Shown piece by piece: positions 42,957 to 52,623 of a stretch of DNA of 64,000 nt; the first letter of the stretch is position 1, and every line of letters starts with the position of its first letter. Where the stretch lies: contig NZ_JARVRS010000001.1 in the NCBI RefSeq assembly GCF_030209575.1, positions 1,736,001-1,800,000 of the forward strand, read 5' to 3'. Both the position numbers and the translations under genes were made by a program. The notes below the pieces were generated by a model, which made no database searches, was not told where the DNA came from, and saw nothing but the letters and a program-made list of their open reading frames with translations. This stretch comes from Leifsonia sp. fls2-241-R2A-40a (GTDB lineage: Bacteria > Actinomycetota > Actinomycetes > Actinomycetales > Microbacteriaceae).

Positions 42957-43121
42957 TCAGTCCGCGTCGAGCGCCTCGATGATGGCGTCGACCGCCGTGA
43001 TCAGGTTGTGCAGCGCCTGGCGTTCGATGGAGTCCTCGGCCAGCTTCTGGATGTCGTAGCTGGCGGCGCTCGCCGCCTGGCGCGCCTGCGCGAGCGCTGC
43101 CTGAACCTCGAGATCGGCCAT
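42957..43121 (-). CDS. small helical protein (54 aa)
   Basis: Translation from ATG 43121 gives MADLEVQAALAQARQAASAA and continues with a Glu/Leu-rich helical sequence (KLAEDSIERQALHNLITAV, ending EALDAD). No membrane segment; it is probably a short coiled coil. A textbook AGGAGG ribosome site lies 7 bp upstream, which strongly supports translation. It is flanked by the TCGAGTGGTGA repeats. Function unknown. Confidence 0.65.
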   Translation of the reverse strand: MADLEVQAALAQARQAASAASYDIQKLAEDSIERQALHNLITAVDAIIEALDAD

Positions 43122-43194
43122 GGTGATCCTCCTGACGATCGGGTGCCGGTGGCGTCACCCTAGCCCCGGCACCCGTCCGCCCGCCAGAGTCCGG

Positions 43195-45048
43195 CTAGCC
43201 GATCAGCGACGGCCGCAGGTCGCGCAGCGTGCGGAAGTGGGTCATCCTCGTCACGCCGATCGCCGCGACGAGCAGCGCGATCAGCATCCACAGGGCCAGC
43301 ACGCCGGCGTCCGCCCAGGCCGTCGCCGCGCTTCCGCCGTACATGACCTGGCGGATGCCGTCCACCGCGTACGACATCGGCAGCGCGTGGTGCAGTGCGG
43401 CGAGCGGGCCCGGGAGCGTCTGCCACGGGAATGTGCCTCCCGCAGTGACCAGCTGAAGCACCATGAGCACGAGCCCGAGGAACTGCCCGACGCTGCCCAG
43501 CCAGACGTTCAGCGCGAGGATGATGGCCGCGAAGGTGATCGAGGCGAGCCCCATCAGGCCGTACATCCCGAGCGGATTGTCGATCCGGAAGCCGAGCGCC
43601 CCGGAGACGATCGCGAACAGCCCGATCATCTGCACGGCGCCGAGAAGGCCCGGCGTCAGCCACCCGGCCAGCGTGATCTTCACCGGCGAGTGCAGCGCCG
43701 TGATGGCGCGGCGGGAGACCGGCTTGACGATGAGGAAGAGGGCGTAGATGCCGATCCACGCCGCGAGCGCCACGAAGAACGGGGCGAGCCCGGCGCCGTA
43801 GGTCCCTGCGGACGTGATGGAGTCGTTCTTGAGGTTCACCGGGTCGGCGATGGTCGAGGCCTGCTTCTTCTGCAGGCTGGGGGAGTTGTCCGGGATGCGG
43901 TCGACGCCGTCCTTGAGGCCGTCGCGCAACTGGGTCGTGCCGTCGTGCAGTGTGGTGAGCCCGTCGCGCAGCTGGGCGGCGCCCGAGGCCGCAGTGGAGG
44001 CGCCGGAGGCGACCTGCGAGGCGCCCGAGGCCGCCTGCTGGGAGCCCGCTGCGACCTGGGATGCGCCGCCCGCGACCTGGTCCGCGCCCGCGGACAGCTG
44101 GTTGATCTGCCCGACCGCGCCCTGGATCTGCGAGTTGCCGGACTGCACGGTCGAGTCGATCTGACCCAGCGTGGCCTGCACCTGCGCGATCACGGCGGGG
44201 TCGGCCCCGCTGGCCTGCAGCTGCTGGATGAGCCGCTGCCCGGCGGCGGGTGCGTCCGTCGCGATCTGCGAGGCGGCCGTCGCGGCCTGGTTCGCCTTCG
44301 CGGCCAGCTGCTGGTTGCCCGCCGCGACCTGCGCCGCGCCGTCGCTGACCTGCTGGGCGCCGGATGCGAGTTCGCCCAGCTTGCCGGCGAGCTCCTGCGA
44401 TCCGGACGCGAGCTGCGCTGTGCCGTCCGCGAGCTGCGAGGCTCCCGACTGGGCCCTCGCGCTGCCGTCCGCCAGTTTGTTCGCACCATCCACCGCGGAC
44501 ACGAGGTTCGAGCGTATGTCGGCCAGCCCGATCAGGAACTGCTTCGCCGCCTGCTCGTTCACCTGCTTGACGATGGAGGTGCGGATCTTCTCCGCCGCCT
44601 GCGTGCCGATGGTCGAGGCGAGGTAGCTGTTGGTGTCGTTGGTGGTCAGCGTGACGACCGCGCGGTGCGGGTCGGTGCCGGAGGCGGACGCCAGGGCCGA
44701 CGAGAAGTCGGCGGGGAAGGTGATGCTGAAGTCGTACTTGGAGTCGTCCACGCCGCTCGCAGCAGAGCTCTTCTCCACCCGGTGCCACTGGAACGAGCCG
44801 TCCTGGATGAGCTGATCGGCGACGTCGTCGCCGTAATTGACGGTCGCGCCGTCCACGGTCGTCCCGGTGTCGTCCACCACGATGGCCGCGGGGATGCGGT
44901 CGAGATTCGCGTACGGGTTCTGATTCGCCCACAGGTACAGGCCGCCGTACAGCACCGGGACGCACATCAGTGCGATGAGCGCCACGATGGACATCGGGCT
45001 GGCGGTGAGGCGGCGGAACTCCGCCGCGATCATCTGCGGGATCTTCAT
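43195..45048 (-). CDS. YhgE/Pip-family membrane protein (first copy)
   Basis: 617 residues. A first membrane helix (~20-40, SIVALIALMCVPVLYGGLYL) is followed by a ~350-residue extracellular part, whose second half is a long Ala/Ser/Gln/Gly-rich repeat of SGASQLADGTAQLASGSQEL type, and by a C-terminal block of five helices related to ABC-2 permeases. The Pip family includes phage receptors and the type VII secretion protein EsaA. The ATG overlaps by 4 bp the stop of an ABC-ATPase-like gene that has lost its catalytic motifs. Its substrate, if any, is unknown. Confidence 0.87.
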   Translation of the reverse strand: MKIPQMIAAEFRRLTASPMSIVALIALMCVPVLYGGLYLWANQNPYANLDRIPAAIVVDDTGTTVDGATVNYGDDVADQLIQDGSFQWHRVEKSSAASGVDDSKYDFSITFPADFSSALASASGTDPHRAVVTLTTNDTNSYLASTIGTQAAEKIRTSIVKQVNEQAAKQFLIGLADIRSNLVSAVDGANKLADGSARAQSGASQLADGTAQLASGSQELAGKLGELASGAQQVSDGAAQVAAGNQQLAAKANQAATAASQIATDAPAAGQRLIQQLQASGADPAVIAQVQATLGQIDSTVQSGNSQIQGAVGQINQLSAGADQVAGGASQVAAGSQQAASGASQVASGASTAASGAAQLRDGLTTLHDGTTQLRDGLKDGVDRIPDNSPSLQKKQASTIADPVNLKNDSITSAGTYGAGLAPFFVALAAWIGIYALFLIVKPVSRRAITALHSPVKITLAGWLTPGLLGAVQMIGLFAIVSGALGFRIDNPLGMYGLMGLASITFAAIILALNVWLGSVGQFLGLVLMVLQLVTAGGTFPWQTLPGPLAALHHALPMSYAVDGIRQVMYGGSAATAWADAGVLALWMLIALLVAAIGVTRMTHFRTLRDLRPSLIG

Positions 45049-45758
45049 GCTTCTTCCTGGATGGGCTCGGCCTGGAGCGGCTCGGTGACGATCAGGTCCG
45101 GGAGATCGTCGGTGTCGTCGCGGCCGGGGTCTTCGTCGAAGGTGTTCGGATCGGTCTCGTCCATACGCGAGACCAGGGAGGCCGCGGCGATCGCCGCGGC
45201 GGAGGCGTCCCCGGCGACGACCAGCACGGCCTTGTCGCGGCCGGCCAGCTCGCGGGCGAACCGCCACCAGTCGACCGGGTCGCCGCCGTGACGGTCGGGC
45301 GACACCAGGACCAGCGCATCCACCCCTCTGCGCAGCAGCGCGAGCTCGGCGAGGAGCCGGATGCGGACCATCGGCGGGACCGTCCCGATCGAGTGCCGTG
45401 CCCAGTCCGAGGCGCCGAGTTCGCGCAGGCAGCGGCTGACGGCGACGGGATGGGAGGGGCGCCCGGCGAACATCAGCTCCTCCGCGACGATCCCCCCGAC
45501 GGTCACGTCGGAGGCGGGCTCGGAGACGTCGGGTGCGTCGATGAGGGCGATCCGTCGGCGCATCGCCGAGGAGTCCGCCGCGCCGTCGATCGTGACGGAA
45601 CCGCCGTCGGGACGCATCCGTCCGGACGCGATCAGTCCGAGAACGGTCGGCCGCTGCTCGGTCTCGGCGCGCGCGAGCGTGGCGCGCCCGGTCTCGAACG
45701 AGGCGGACGTCGCGGGCAGCGCGGCGCCCTTGGTGACGTGGTCGAGGACGACCTTCAT
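45045..45758 (-). CDS. degenerate ABC-ATPase-like protein lacking all catalytic motifs
   Basis: 237 residues. The backbone still matches an ABC nucleotide-binding domain: RPDGGSVTIDG at ~49-59, then RRRIALIDAPD at ~67-77 and LLAELALLRRGVDALVLVSPD at ~135-155. However, the Walker A position (31-38) reads AETEQRPT with Pro for the essential Lys, the Q-loop Gln is gone, the signature LSGGQ is replaced by VPPMV, the Walker B DE is replaced by SP, and the H-loop His is Gly. It cannot hydrolyse ATP in the normal way. A Glu/Asp-rich tail ends it. It is coupled by 4-bp overlaps to TetR above and YhgE below. A scaffold or regulatory role is inferred. Confidence 0.75.
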   Translation of the reverse strand: MKVVLDHVTKGAALPATSASFETGRATLARAETEQRPTVLGLIASGRMRPDGGSVTIDGAADSSAMRRRIALIDAPDVSEPASDVTVGGIVAEELMFAGRPSHPVAVSRCLRELGASDWARHSIGTVPPMVRIRLLAELALLRRGVDALVLVSPDRHGGDPVDWWRFARELAGRDKAVLVVAGDASAAAIAAASLVSRMDETDPNTFDEDPGRDDTDDLPDLIVTEPLQAEPIQEEA

Positions 45759-46417
45759 CGTGTGCCGCCTTCCGGGAGGTCGTGGTGCTGGGGGTGGAAT
45801 GCGAGTTCGGGAGTGGACGCGATCAGCTCGCCGGCCTCGCGCCACCCCATCCCTGCGGCGCCGACGCCGGCGAGCATCACCAGGCGGTGGCCTTCCTCGG
45901 GGGTGAGTCGTGCGCGCGTCGCCTCGTCGAGCACGGAGACGGCGGCGTTCTCGATCAGGCGCGTCACGGTCTCGCCGTCGAGATCGGTGCGGATGTGGCC
46001 GGACTCCCGGCCGCGCCGGACCGTCGCCCGCAGTCGCTCCCGCGCCGGGTCGAGGGCGGTGCCCACCATCGCGCGGTGCGGTCCGCGGACGGCGAGCGCG
46101 GCGCTGACGCGCACGTGCTCGACCTCGGCCCAGAGGGTCGCCCCGAAGAGCGCGATCTCGACCAGCGGGTCGGGATGCGACACCGGGTCCAGCAGGGCGG
46201 CGAGGCGCCGCGCGCCGCGGGTGAAGACCTCGACGAGCAGCTCGTCGCGCGTCGCGAAGTGACCGTAGACGGCGCGGCGGCTGAGGCCGGCGCGCGCGGC
46301 GATGCTCTCGAGGGAGGCGTCGATGTCCTCGTTCAGGGCGACCGCCGCTGCCCCGAGGATCGCCTCGCGGTTGGCGGCCGCGTCACGGCGCGGCGCACGG
46401 GTGGAGGTGGTGGGCAT
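45755..46417 (-). CDS. TetR-family transcriptional repressor
   Basis: 220 residues. The N-terminal helix-turn-helix is [30 protein letters not shown] (core [17 protein letters not shown]). The C-terminal domain is helical with an unassigned ligand. ATG 46417 lies 6 nt after TACACT (minus strand 46424-46429), so the mRNA is leaderless, and an 18-bp palindrome lies upstream of that -10. It is first gene of an operon with the degenerate ABC protein and YhgE-1, and very probably autoregulates. It might also control the collinear YhgE-2/MMPL unit. Confidence 0.9.
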   Translation of the reverse strand: MPTTSTRAPRRDAAANREAILGAAAVALNEDIDASLESIAARAGLSRRAVYGHFATRDELLVEVFTRGARRLAALLDPVSHPDPLVEIALFGATLWAEVEHVRVSAALAVRGPHRAMVGTALDPARERLRATVRRGRESGHIRTDLDGETVTRLIENAAVSVLDEATRARLTPEEGHRLVMLAGVGAAGMGWREAGELIASTPELAFHPQHHDLPEGGTR

Positions 46418-46423
46418 ACGTCC

Positions 46424-46455
46424 AGTGTACGCCCTTCTTGCACACTCGTGTGCAA
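46424..46455 (-). promoter_or_regulatory. TetR promoter with palindromic operator
   Basis: TTGCACAC-TC-GTGTGCAA (46438-46455) has perfect 8-bp arms. It lies 9 bp before the -10 TACACT (46424-46429) of the TetR gene, over the spacer and -35 region. The stop of YhgE-2 is 13 bp away on the other side. Confidence 0.8.
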
Positions 46456-46467
46456 CTTAGTGGAAGG

Positions 46468-48378
46468 TCACCTCGCGGTCGCCGCGCGCGCAGGGACGAC
46501 ATCCCGCAGCCGCACCGACCGCCTGCCGGCGACGGCGGCGAACGTCAGGGCGAACGCACCGACCAGCCACACCAGCAGGAGACCGGCGGACGCCCAGGCG
46601 CTCGCCGCGTCGCCCGTGGCGGCCGAACGCAGCAGAGCGGAGGCGGGCGCGGTCGGCAGCGCCTGCGCGACCGCGAGCAGCTGCGGCGGGGCGGTCGAGG
46701 AGAAGCCCGCGACCAGGGCCACGACGGCCACGACGAGGGCGAGGAGGCGGCCCACGCCGCCGAAGGCCGCCGCCAGCGCCTGATTGATCACGCCGAACAC
46801 CGCGCCAGTGAAGGCCGCGGCGAGGGCGAACCCGATCCACACATCCGGTCGCAGGCCCATCCCGAACTGCGCGGCTCCCGCCACGACGATCCCCTGGCCG
46901 GCGCCGATGAGTGCGACGAGGCCGGCCGAACGCAGCGCGAGTCCCGCGCTCGGCGCGGAGGTCAGGAGGAAACGCGTCGGCACGGCCCGCCGGGCCAGCG
47001 ACGTCACGATGCCGCCGAGCCACAGCGCGAGCACGACGAAGAACGGCAGCGAGGCGATGCCGGTGAGCGGTGCCTGCTGATCGGTCACCACGGGTTGCGC
47101 GACGACGGCCGAAAGCGTCGTCATATCGCTGTCGCTGTACGTCGGGATGGATGTGGTCGCCTGCTGCAGCCCGGACGAGAGCTGGGCGGCGCCGTCCGCA
47201 CTCTGCTGCGCGCCGGACGCCGCGGACGCCGCCCCGCTGCTGACCTGGGCGGCACCTGCCGCCGACTGGGACGCCCCCGCGGCCACCTGCGACGCACCCG
47301 TCGCCGACGCATCGATGCCGTCGACGAGCTGGGGCGTCGCCGTCGCGAGGTCCGCGTTGCCGGTGGCGACCTGGTCGGCGACGTTCGCGATGGTCTGCAC
47401 GTTGCCGTCCGCGCTCTGGAGCGTCGTGAGTGCCGCGTTCGCGCGGGCGCAGAGCCCCGCCGCGGGGGTCGCGCACACCTCGGCGACGATCTGGGTGAAG
47501 CGGTCCGTCGCCGACGCCGTCCCCGCCGCGGCCTGATCGGCCACACCCGCGACGGCTGCCGAGCCGCGCGCAAGCCCCGCGGTCTGCGCGGGCAGGGAGG
47601 CACTGCCGGCGGCGAGCTGGGACAGCCCCGACGACAGCGACTGCGCTCCGGCATCCAGCGACTGCGTCCCGGCGGCGAGCGATGCCGCGCCTGTCGCGAG
47701 CGAGGCGGTTCCCGAGGCGAGCGACGCCGTCCCGGCCGCGAGCGACGCGGCCCCGGTCGCCGCCTGCCCGATCTGCTGGTCGATGGTGTCGAAGCCGGTG
47801 TACACGTTCTGCAGGTATTGCACGGTCAGCTGGCGGTTGAGCGACGCCGTCGCGGCCTGCGTGACGGCCGCAGCCAGCGCCGGGTCGACCAGCGCGGCCG
47901 CAGGCCCGGTCCGGACCGTCACGGTCGCCTGCGTCGCGCTCGCCGCGGGGCCGCCGATCGAGGTCGCGTCGGCGGAGAACGACTTCGGGATGGTCATCAC
48001 CGCCGCGTAGTGCCCGCTCTGCAGCCCGGCACGCGCGTCGTCGTCGTTGGTCAGCACCCAGTCGAAGTTCGACGCGTCGTCGGAGGGCGGCGGCTCGGTG
48101 GGTGCAGTGCTGGAGCTCCCGGCGGCGATCGAGACGGAGCCGCCCGAGATGAGGGCGCCGGCGAACTGCCGCCCGAGGGGAATGGTCTGCCCGTTCTTCG
48201 TGACCGGCTGGTCGTCGTTGACGACGGCGGCGGTGACCCGGTCGAGGTGCTGTCCCGGCGCGAGCAGGCCCCAGCTCAGCACCGCCACCACGATGAGCGG
48301 GGCGAGCGCGAGGCCCACCAGGGTGAGCAGCCGGGTGCGATCGGCACCGGTGCGAGCGTCGAACGGTGTGCGGGTCAT
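46468..48378 (-). CDS. YhgE/Pip-family membrane protein (second copy)
   Basis: 636 residues with the same plan as the first YhgE: an N-terminal helix (~20-42), a ~400-residue extracellular region with an Ala/Ser/Gly/Thr-rich repeat ([17 protein letters not shown] units around 195-260 and again ~345-400), and five or six C-terminal helices. It follows the MMPL gene by 36 bp and probably shares its mRNA. A GGGAAGG site precedes the ATG. The repeats suggest a long, flexible coiled stalk. Sequence differs from the first copy, so this is an old duplication or separate acquisition. Confidence 0.85.
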   Translation of the reverse strand: MTRTPFDARTGADRTRLLTLVGLALAPLIVVAVLSWGLLAPGQHLDRVTAAVVNDDQPVTKNGQTIPLGRQFAGALISGGSVSIAAGSSSTAPTEPPPSDDASNFDWVLTNDDDARAGLQSGHYAAVMTIPKSFSADATSIGGPAASATQATVTVRTGPAAALVDPALAAAVTQAATASLNRQLTVQYLQNVYTGFDTIDQQIGQAATGAASLAAGTASLASGTASLATGAASLAAGTQSLDAGAQSLSSGLSQLAAGSASLPAQTAGLARGSAAVAGVADQAAAGTASATDRFTQIVAEVCATPAAGLCARANAALTTLQSADGNVQTIANVADQVATGNADLATATPQLVDGIDASATGASQVAAGASQSAAGAAQVSSGAASAASGAQQSADGAAQLSSGLQQATTSIPTYSDSDMTTLSAVVAQPVVTDQQAPLTGIASLPFFVVLALWLGGIVTSLARRAVPTRFLLTSAPSAGLALRSAGLVALIGAGQGIVVAGAAQFGMGLRPDVWIGFALAAAFTGAVFGVINQALAAAFGGVGRLLALVVAVVALVAGFSSTAPPQLLAVAQALPTAPASALLRSAATGDAASAWASAGLLLVWLVGAFALTFAAVAGRRSVRLRDVVPARAATAR

Positions 48379-48414
48379 GGGATGCCTTCCCGTCGCTTCG
48401 GCCGGTGGCGGCCG

Positions 48415-51180
48415 TCAGATGGAGGTCGCCGGCGGTGCGGCCATCCCGGCGGAGACGGGATCGCCCGCAGCGGGTCGCAGGTCGGTGATCGACACCGTGT
48501 CCCCGTCGGTCAGGACGACCGCGACGCCGTCGGCCGCGGCATCCCGGAGGGCCGCGGCCAGCCGCTCCCGCTCGGCACCGACGACCGACGCTGCGCCGTC
48601 CACGACGAGCAGTCCGGGATGCGCCGAGAGCGCGTCGCGCACGGCGGCGACCGCGTCGGCGGTGCGGTCGACGAGCACGAGCGCACTCGCCGCGCGGGCG
48701 GAGCCGCGCCGCGTCGGAAGGAGGAGCCCCGCGACCTTGAGCCGGCCCGCGCCGACCGGACCGCGTCCGGTGAGCGCGAGCGCCAGGGCGGTGTGCTCCG
48801 GGTCGCCCACCACGCTCACCTCTCCCGGGAGCACCATGAGGTCCAGGGGACCGGACCCTCCGGCTCGCACACCGGCTGCGGCGACCGCGTACGGCTCGTC
48901 GCGCACCGGCCAGTCGGCCGCATCCAGCTCGGCCCGCAGTCCTTCGCCCTCGATGTCGAACTTCGGGAGCACGCGATCGAGGGCGCGGGGGATCCACCAG
49001 GCCGCTCGTCCGAACAGCACCAGCACCGCCGGGATGAGCGTCATCCTGACCACGAACGCGTCGATCGCCACCCCCACGGCGAGGCCGAGCGCGATCGGCT
49101 GGATGGATGCGTCGCCCTCCGGGATGAACGCGGCGAACACCGCGAACATGATCACCGCAGCGGCGGTCACCACCCGCGCCGAGCCGACGAACCCGTTGTG
49201 CACCGCATCCCGGGGGGAGTCGCCGTGCACGTACTGCTCGCGCATCCGGCTGGCCAGGAACACTTCATAGTCCATGGCCAGGCCGAACAGCACGCCCATC
49301 AGGATGATCGGCATGAAGCTGATCACCGAGCCGACGTGGGCGACGTGGAGCGGACCGGCGAACAGGCCGCTCTGGAAGACGAGGCTGGTCACGCCGAAGG
49401 CGGCGCCGATGCTCAGCAGGTAACCGAGCGCCGCGGTCACCGGCACCACGATCGACCGGAACACCATCGTGAGGAGGACGAGCGACAGGCCGACGACCAG
49501 CAGCGCGAACGGCAGCAGTGCTGCGCCGAGCCGCTCCGAGATGTCGATGCCGGCCGCGGTGTAGCCGGTCACGGCGAGGTCGATGCCGTACTCGTGCTCG
49601 AAGTGGTCGTGCATCGAGCGGAGGGTCGCCGCGAGGTCCTGGGTCTCCACCGAGTCGGGCGCGCCGGTCGGAACGACCTGGGCGATACCGGTGTCGCCGG
49701 TGGGGTTCGGGGTGGAGAGCGGGACGGCCGCGACGCCCGGGACGGTGCGCAGCTCGGCGCCCAGGTCGTTCATCAGCCTGACCGGATCGCTGCTCCCGAT
49801 CACCGACCCGGTCACGATCAGCGGCCCGTTGTACCCGGGGCCGAAGTGCTCCGCCACCAGGTCGTACGTCACACGGGCGGGCTCCGTCTCATCCAGCGAG
49901 CCGGCGTCGGGCAGGGCGAGCCTGAGGGACATCGCGGGAAGGGTGAGCGCCCCGAGGAGGCCGACGACCACCACGATCGTGAGGACCGGGATGCGCGTGA
50001 CGGCACGGACCCAGCCCCGGGCCACGGGATGGTCGGGGCGGGGGCGCGGCGCCCGCGCCGGTCTCGCGGGCGGCCGCTTCGCGGCTGCGTGCTCCGCGTG
50101 CTCCGCGCGCTTCGCCCGCTCGGCGGCGTGCTGTTCCGCCCATCCCGGCCGCGCCCGCTTGGGGACGATCCGCACCCCGGCGAAGCCGAGAAGCGCCGGA
50201 GTGAGCGTCGTCGAGATCAGCACGGCGATGGCGACCGCCAGCGCTGCGGCGACGCCCATGGTGGTGAGGAAGGGGATGCGCGCGACCGCGAGTCCGAGCA
50301 GCGCGATGATGACGGTGACGGCGGCGAAGACAACCGCCGAGCCGGCGGTCGCCACCGCGCGGGCGGCGGACTCCTCCGGCTCCATGCCCTTGCGCACCTG
50401 TTCCTGGTGCCGCGAGATGATGAACAGCGCATAGTCGATCCCGACCGCCAGCCCCAGCATGAGCGCGAGCAGCGGGGTGGTGGAGGCGATGGTCAGCCAG
50501 TGGGTGGCGGCGAAGATGATCGCGAGCGACAGGCCGGCCCCCAGCAGGGCATTGATCAGCGGCATGGCTGCCGCGATCACCGACAGGAAGGTCGCGATCA
50601 GGACGAGGAACGCCACCGCGAGTCCCAGCAGCTCTGTGACACTGATGCCGGCGGGACTGGACGAGAACACCTGCCCGCCGACGGCGACCTGCGACCCCGG
50701 CGGGAGGTCCTTCTGCAGCGTTCTCCCCGCCTGCTGCAGCGCATCCTTCGTGCTCTGCGACACATCCACCGTCCCGACCGAGAGCTGGATGGGCACAAGC
50801 GCAGCCGAGGAGTCCGCGCTGATGTTGCCGGTCGACGGTCCGGAGTACGGCGAGGAGGCGGACGTCACCTGCGGGATGGCGGCGATCTCCTCCACCGCCT
50901 TCTCCACCGCCGACTGGAACGACGGGTCGCGCACGTCGCCGCCCTTCGGCGCGACGGCGATCAGCTGCGCCGATGCACCGCTGACTTCCGGGAAGGTGCG
51001 CGCCAGCGCATCCAATGCCTGCTGGGACTCCGTCCCCGGGATGGTGAAGGTGTTGTCGGTGCCGTGACTCAGCAGCCCGGTGCCGACGAACATCAGCACC
51101 AGCGCGCCCAGCCAGACCGCCAGAACCAGCCGACGCGCCCGGTAGGCGACGCGGCCGAGCGAGTACAGGAAGGACGACAT
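48415..51180 (-). CDS. MMPL/RND-type transporter fused to a degenerate ABC-ATPase-like domain
   Basis: 921 residues. The first ~740 are an actinobacterial MMPL transporter with two six-helix units, two large extracellular loops, and the family charged motifs [11 protein letters not shown] and GLAMDYEVF in TM4 and TM10. The last ~180 residues follow the outline of an ABC ATPase: [28 protein letters not shown], then [35 protein letters not shown] and VAVVLTDGD (cited here by short cores). The P-loop lacks GK, the Walker B Glu is Gly, and the H-loop His is Asp. This second inactive ABC-like domain is fused to the transporter. ATG 51180 lies 7 nt after TAGGTT (minus strand 51188-51193). It may export lipids or drugs; the substrate is unknown. 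Confidence 0.83.
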   Translation of the reverse strand: MSSFLYSLGRVAYRARRLVLAVWLGALVLMFVGTGLLSHGTDNTFTIPGTESQQALDALARTFPEVSGASAQLIAVAPKGGDVRDPSFQSAVEKAVEEIAAIPQVTSASSPYSGPSTGNISADSSAALVPIQLSVGTVDVSQSTKDALQQAGRTLQKDLPPGSQVAVGGQVFSSSPAGISVTELLGLAVAFLVLIATFLSVIAAAMPLINALLGAGLSLAIIFAATHWLTIASTTPLLALMLGLAVGIDYALFIISRHQEQVRKGMEPEESAARAVATAGSAVVFAAVTVIIALLGLAVARIPFLTTMGVAAALAVAIAVLISTTLTPALLGFAGVRIVPKRARPGWAEQHAAERAKRAEHAEHAAAKRPPARPARAPRPRPDHPVARGWVRAVTRIPVLTIVVVVGLLGALTLPAMSLRLALPDAGSLDETEPARVTYDLVAEHFGPGYNGPLIVTGSVIGSSDPVRLMNDLGAELRTVPGVAAVPLSTPNPTGDTGIAQVVPTGAPDSVETQDLAATLRSMHDHFEHEYGIDLAVTGYTAAGIDISERLGAALLPFALLVVGLSLVLLTMVFRSIVVPVTAALGYLLSIGAAFGVTSLVFQSGLFAGPLHVAHVGSVISFMPIILMGVLFGLAMDYEVFLASRMREQYVHGDSPRDAVHNGFVGSARVVTAAAVIMFAVFAAFIPEGDASIQPIALGLAVGVAIDAFVVRMTLIPAVLVLFGRAAWWIPRALDRVLPKFDIEGEGLRAELDAADWPVRDEPYAVAAAGVRAGGSGPLDLMVLPGEVSVVGDPEHTALALALTGRGPVGAGRLKVAGLLLPTRRGSARAASALVLVDRTADAVAAVRDALSAHPGLLVVDGAASVVGAERERLAAALRDAAADGVAVVLTDGDTVSITDLRPAAGDPVSAGMAAPPATSI

Positions 51181-51312
51181 CGCGCTCAACCTAGGACCAT
51201 CCTCCTCGCGCGGCAATGCTGGAAACGAGGCGGAAATGCCGCTCACGATAGGATCGAGTGCGACGGTCGTCCGCGTGGCGCCGACGCGTTCCATCCACGA
51301 GAGGACTCCAAC

Positions 51313-52599
51313 GTGCCCGCGATCGTGATCATCGGCGCCCAGTGGGGCGACGAAGGCAAAGGCAAGGCGACCGACGTCCTGGGTAGCCGCATCGACTACG
51401 TCGTCAAGTTCAACGGCGGTAACAACGCCGGCCACACGGTCGTCGTCGGCGACGAGAAGTACGCCTTGCACCTGCTGCCGTCCGGCATCCTGACCGAGGG
51501 CGTCACGCCGGTCATCGCCAACGGCGTCGTCGTCGACATCGAGGTGCTCTTCGAAGAGCTGGATGCGCTCATCGCCCGCGGCGTGGACGTCTCCCGCCTC
51601 AAGGTCAGCTCCAACGCGCACGTGATCACGTCGTACCACCGCACCATTGACAAGGTGACCGAGCGCTTCCTCGGCAAGCGCCAGATCGGCACCACCGGCC
51701 GCGGCATCGGCCCGACCTACGCCGACAAGATCAACCGGGTCGGCATCCGTATCCAGGACCTCTTCGACGAGAACATCCTGCGCCAGAAGGTCGAGGGGGC
51801 CCTCGACCAGAAGAACCACCTCCTGGTGAAGGTCTACAACCGCCGCGCGATCACGGTCGACGAGGTCGTCGAGCAGCTGCTCGAGCACGCGGAGCGCCTG
51901 CGCCCGATGGTCGTCGACAGCTCGCTGCTGCTCAACACGGCCCTCGAGGAGGGCAAGTACGTGCTGTTCGAGGGCGGCCAGGCGACCATGCTGGATGTCG
52001 ACCACGGCACGTACCCGTTCGTCACGTCCTCCAACTCGACCGCCGGCGGCGCGGCGACCGGCTCCGGCATCGGCCCGAACCGCATCGACCGCGTCATCGG
52101 AATCGTCAAGGCCTACACGACCCGCGTCGGCGCCGGTCCGTTCCCGACCGAGCTGTTCGACGAGTGGGGTGAGTTCCTCCGCGAGCGCGGCTTCGAGTTC
52201 GGCACGACCACCGGTCGCCCGCGGCGCACCGGCTGGTACGACTCACCGGTCGCCCGCTACACGGCGCGCGTGAACGGTGTGACCGACTTCGTCCTGACCA
52301 AGCTGGACACCCTCACCGGCATCGAGCGCATCCCGGTCGCCGTCGCGTACGACGTCGACGGTGTGCGCCACGACGAGGTGCCCGCGTCGCAGAGCGACTT
52401 CCACCACGCGAAGCCCATCTACGAGGAGTTCCCCGGCTGGACCGAGGACATCTCGGGCGCGCGCACCTTCGACGACCTCCCGAAGAACGCGCAGGACTAC
52501 GTGCTCGCCCTGGAGGCGCTCTCCGGTGCGCGCATCTCGGCGATCGGCGTCGGTCCGGAGCGCGACCAGATCATCGTCCGCCACGACCTGATCGACTGA
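51313..52599 (+). CDS. purA: adenylosuccinate synthetase
   Basis: 428 residues from GTG 51313. [14 protein letters not shown] is the GTP-binding P-loop, [11 protein letters not shown] binds [13 protein letters not shown] and [14 protein letters not shown] (short core SGIGPNR) follow in order. It joins IMP and aspartate with GTP to make adenylosuccinate, the first AMP-specific step. The frame is open for almost 5 kb upstream through the opposite-strand genes; this GTG is chosen because the PurA homology starts here and a GAGAGGA site precedes it. The promoter lies in the 133-bp gap to the divergent MMPL gene (TAGGAT at 51249-51254 is a candidate -10). Confidence 0.96.
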   Translation: MPAIVIIGAQWGDEGKGKATDVLGSRIDYVVKFNGGNNAGHTVVVGDEKYALHLLPSGILTEGVTPVIANGVVVDIEVLFEELDALIARGVDVSRLKVSSNAHVITSYHRTIDKVTERFLGKRQIGTTGRGIGPTYADKINRVGIRIQDLFDENILRQKVEGALDQKNHLLVKVYNRRAITVDEVVEQLLEHAERLRPMVVDSSLLLNTALEEGKYVLFEGGQATMLDVDHGTYPFVTSSNSTAGGAATGSGIGPNRIDRVIGIVKAYTTRVGAGPFPTELFDEWGEFLRERGFEFGTTTGRPRRTGWYDSPVARYTARVNGVTDFVLTKLDTLTGIERIPVAVAYDVDGVRHDEVPASQSDFHHAKPIYEEFPGWTEDISGARTFDDLPKNAQDYVLALEALSGARISAIGVGPERDQIIVRHDLID

Positions 52600-52623
52600 T
52601 CCGCGTCATCCAGATCGCCGCGC

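Noticed and set aside
47100-47800. Repetitive region in YhgE-2 as a DNA repeat element
   Set aside because: The periodicity is in the protein ([14 protein letters not shown] units of a stalk) and stays in frame; it is part of the coding sequence.
46438-51312. A 2053-residue open frame on the + strand that runs into purA
   Set aside because: The first ~1625 codons read opposite to the YhgE and MMPL genes with Arg/Gly/His-rich shadow composition. PurA homology begins only at GTG 51313, which has its own ribosome site.
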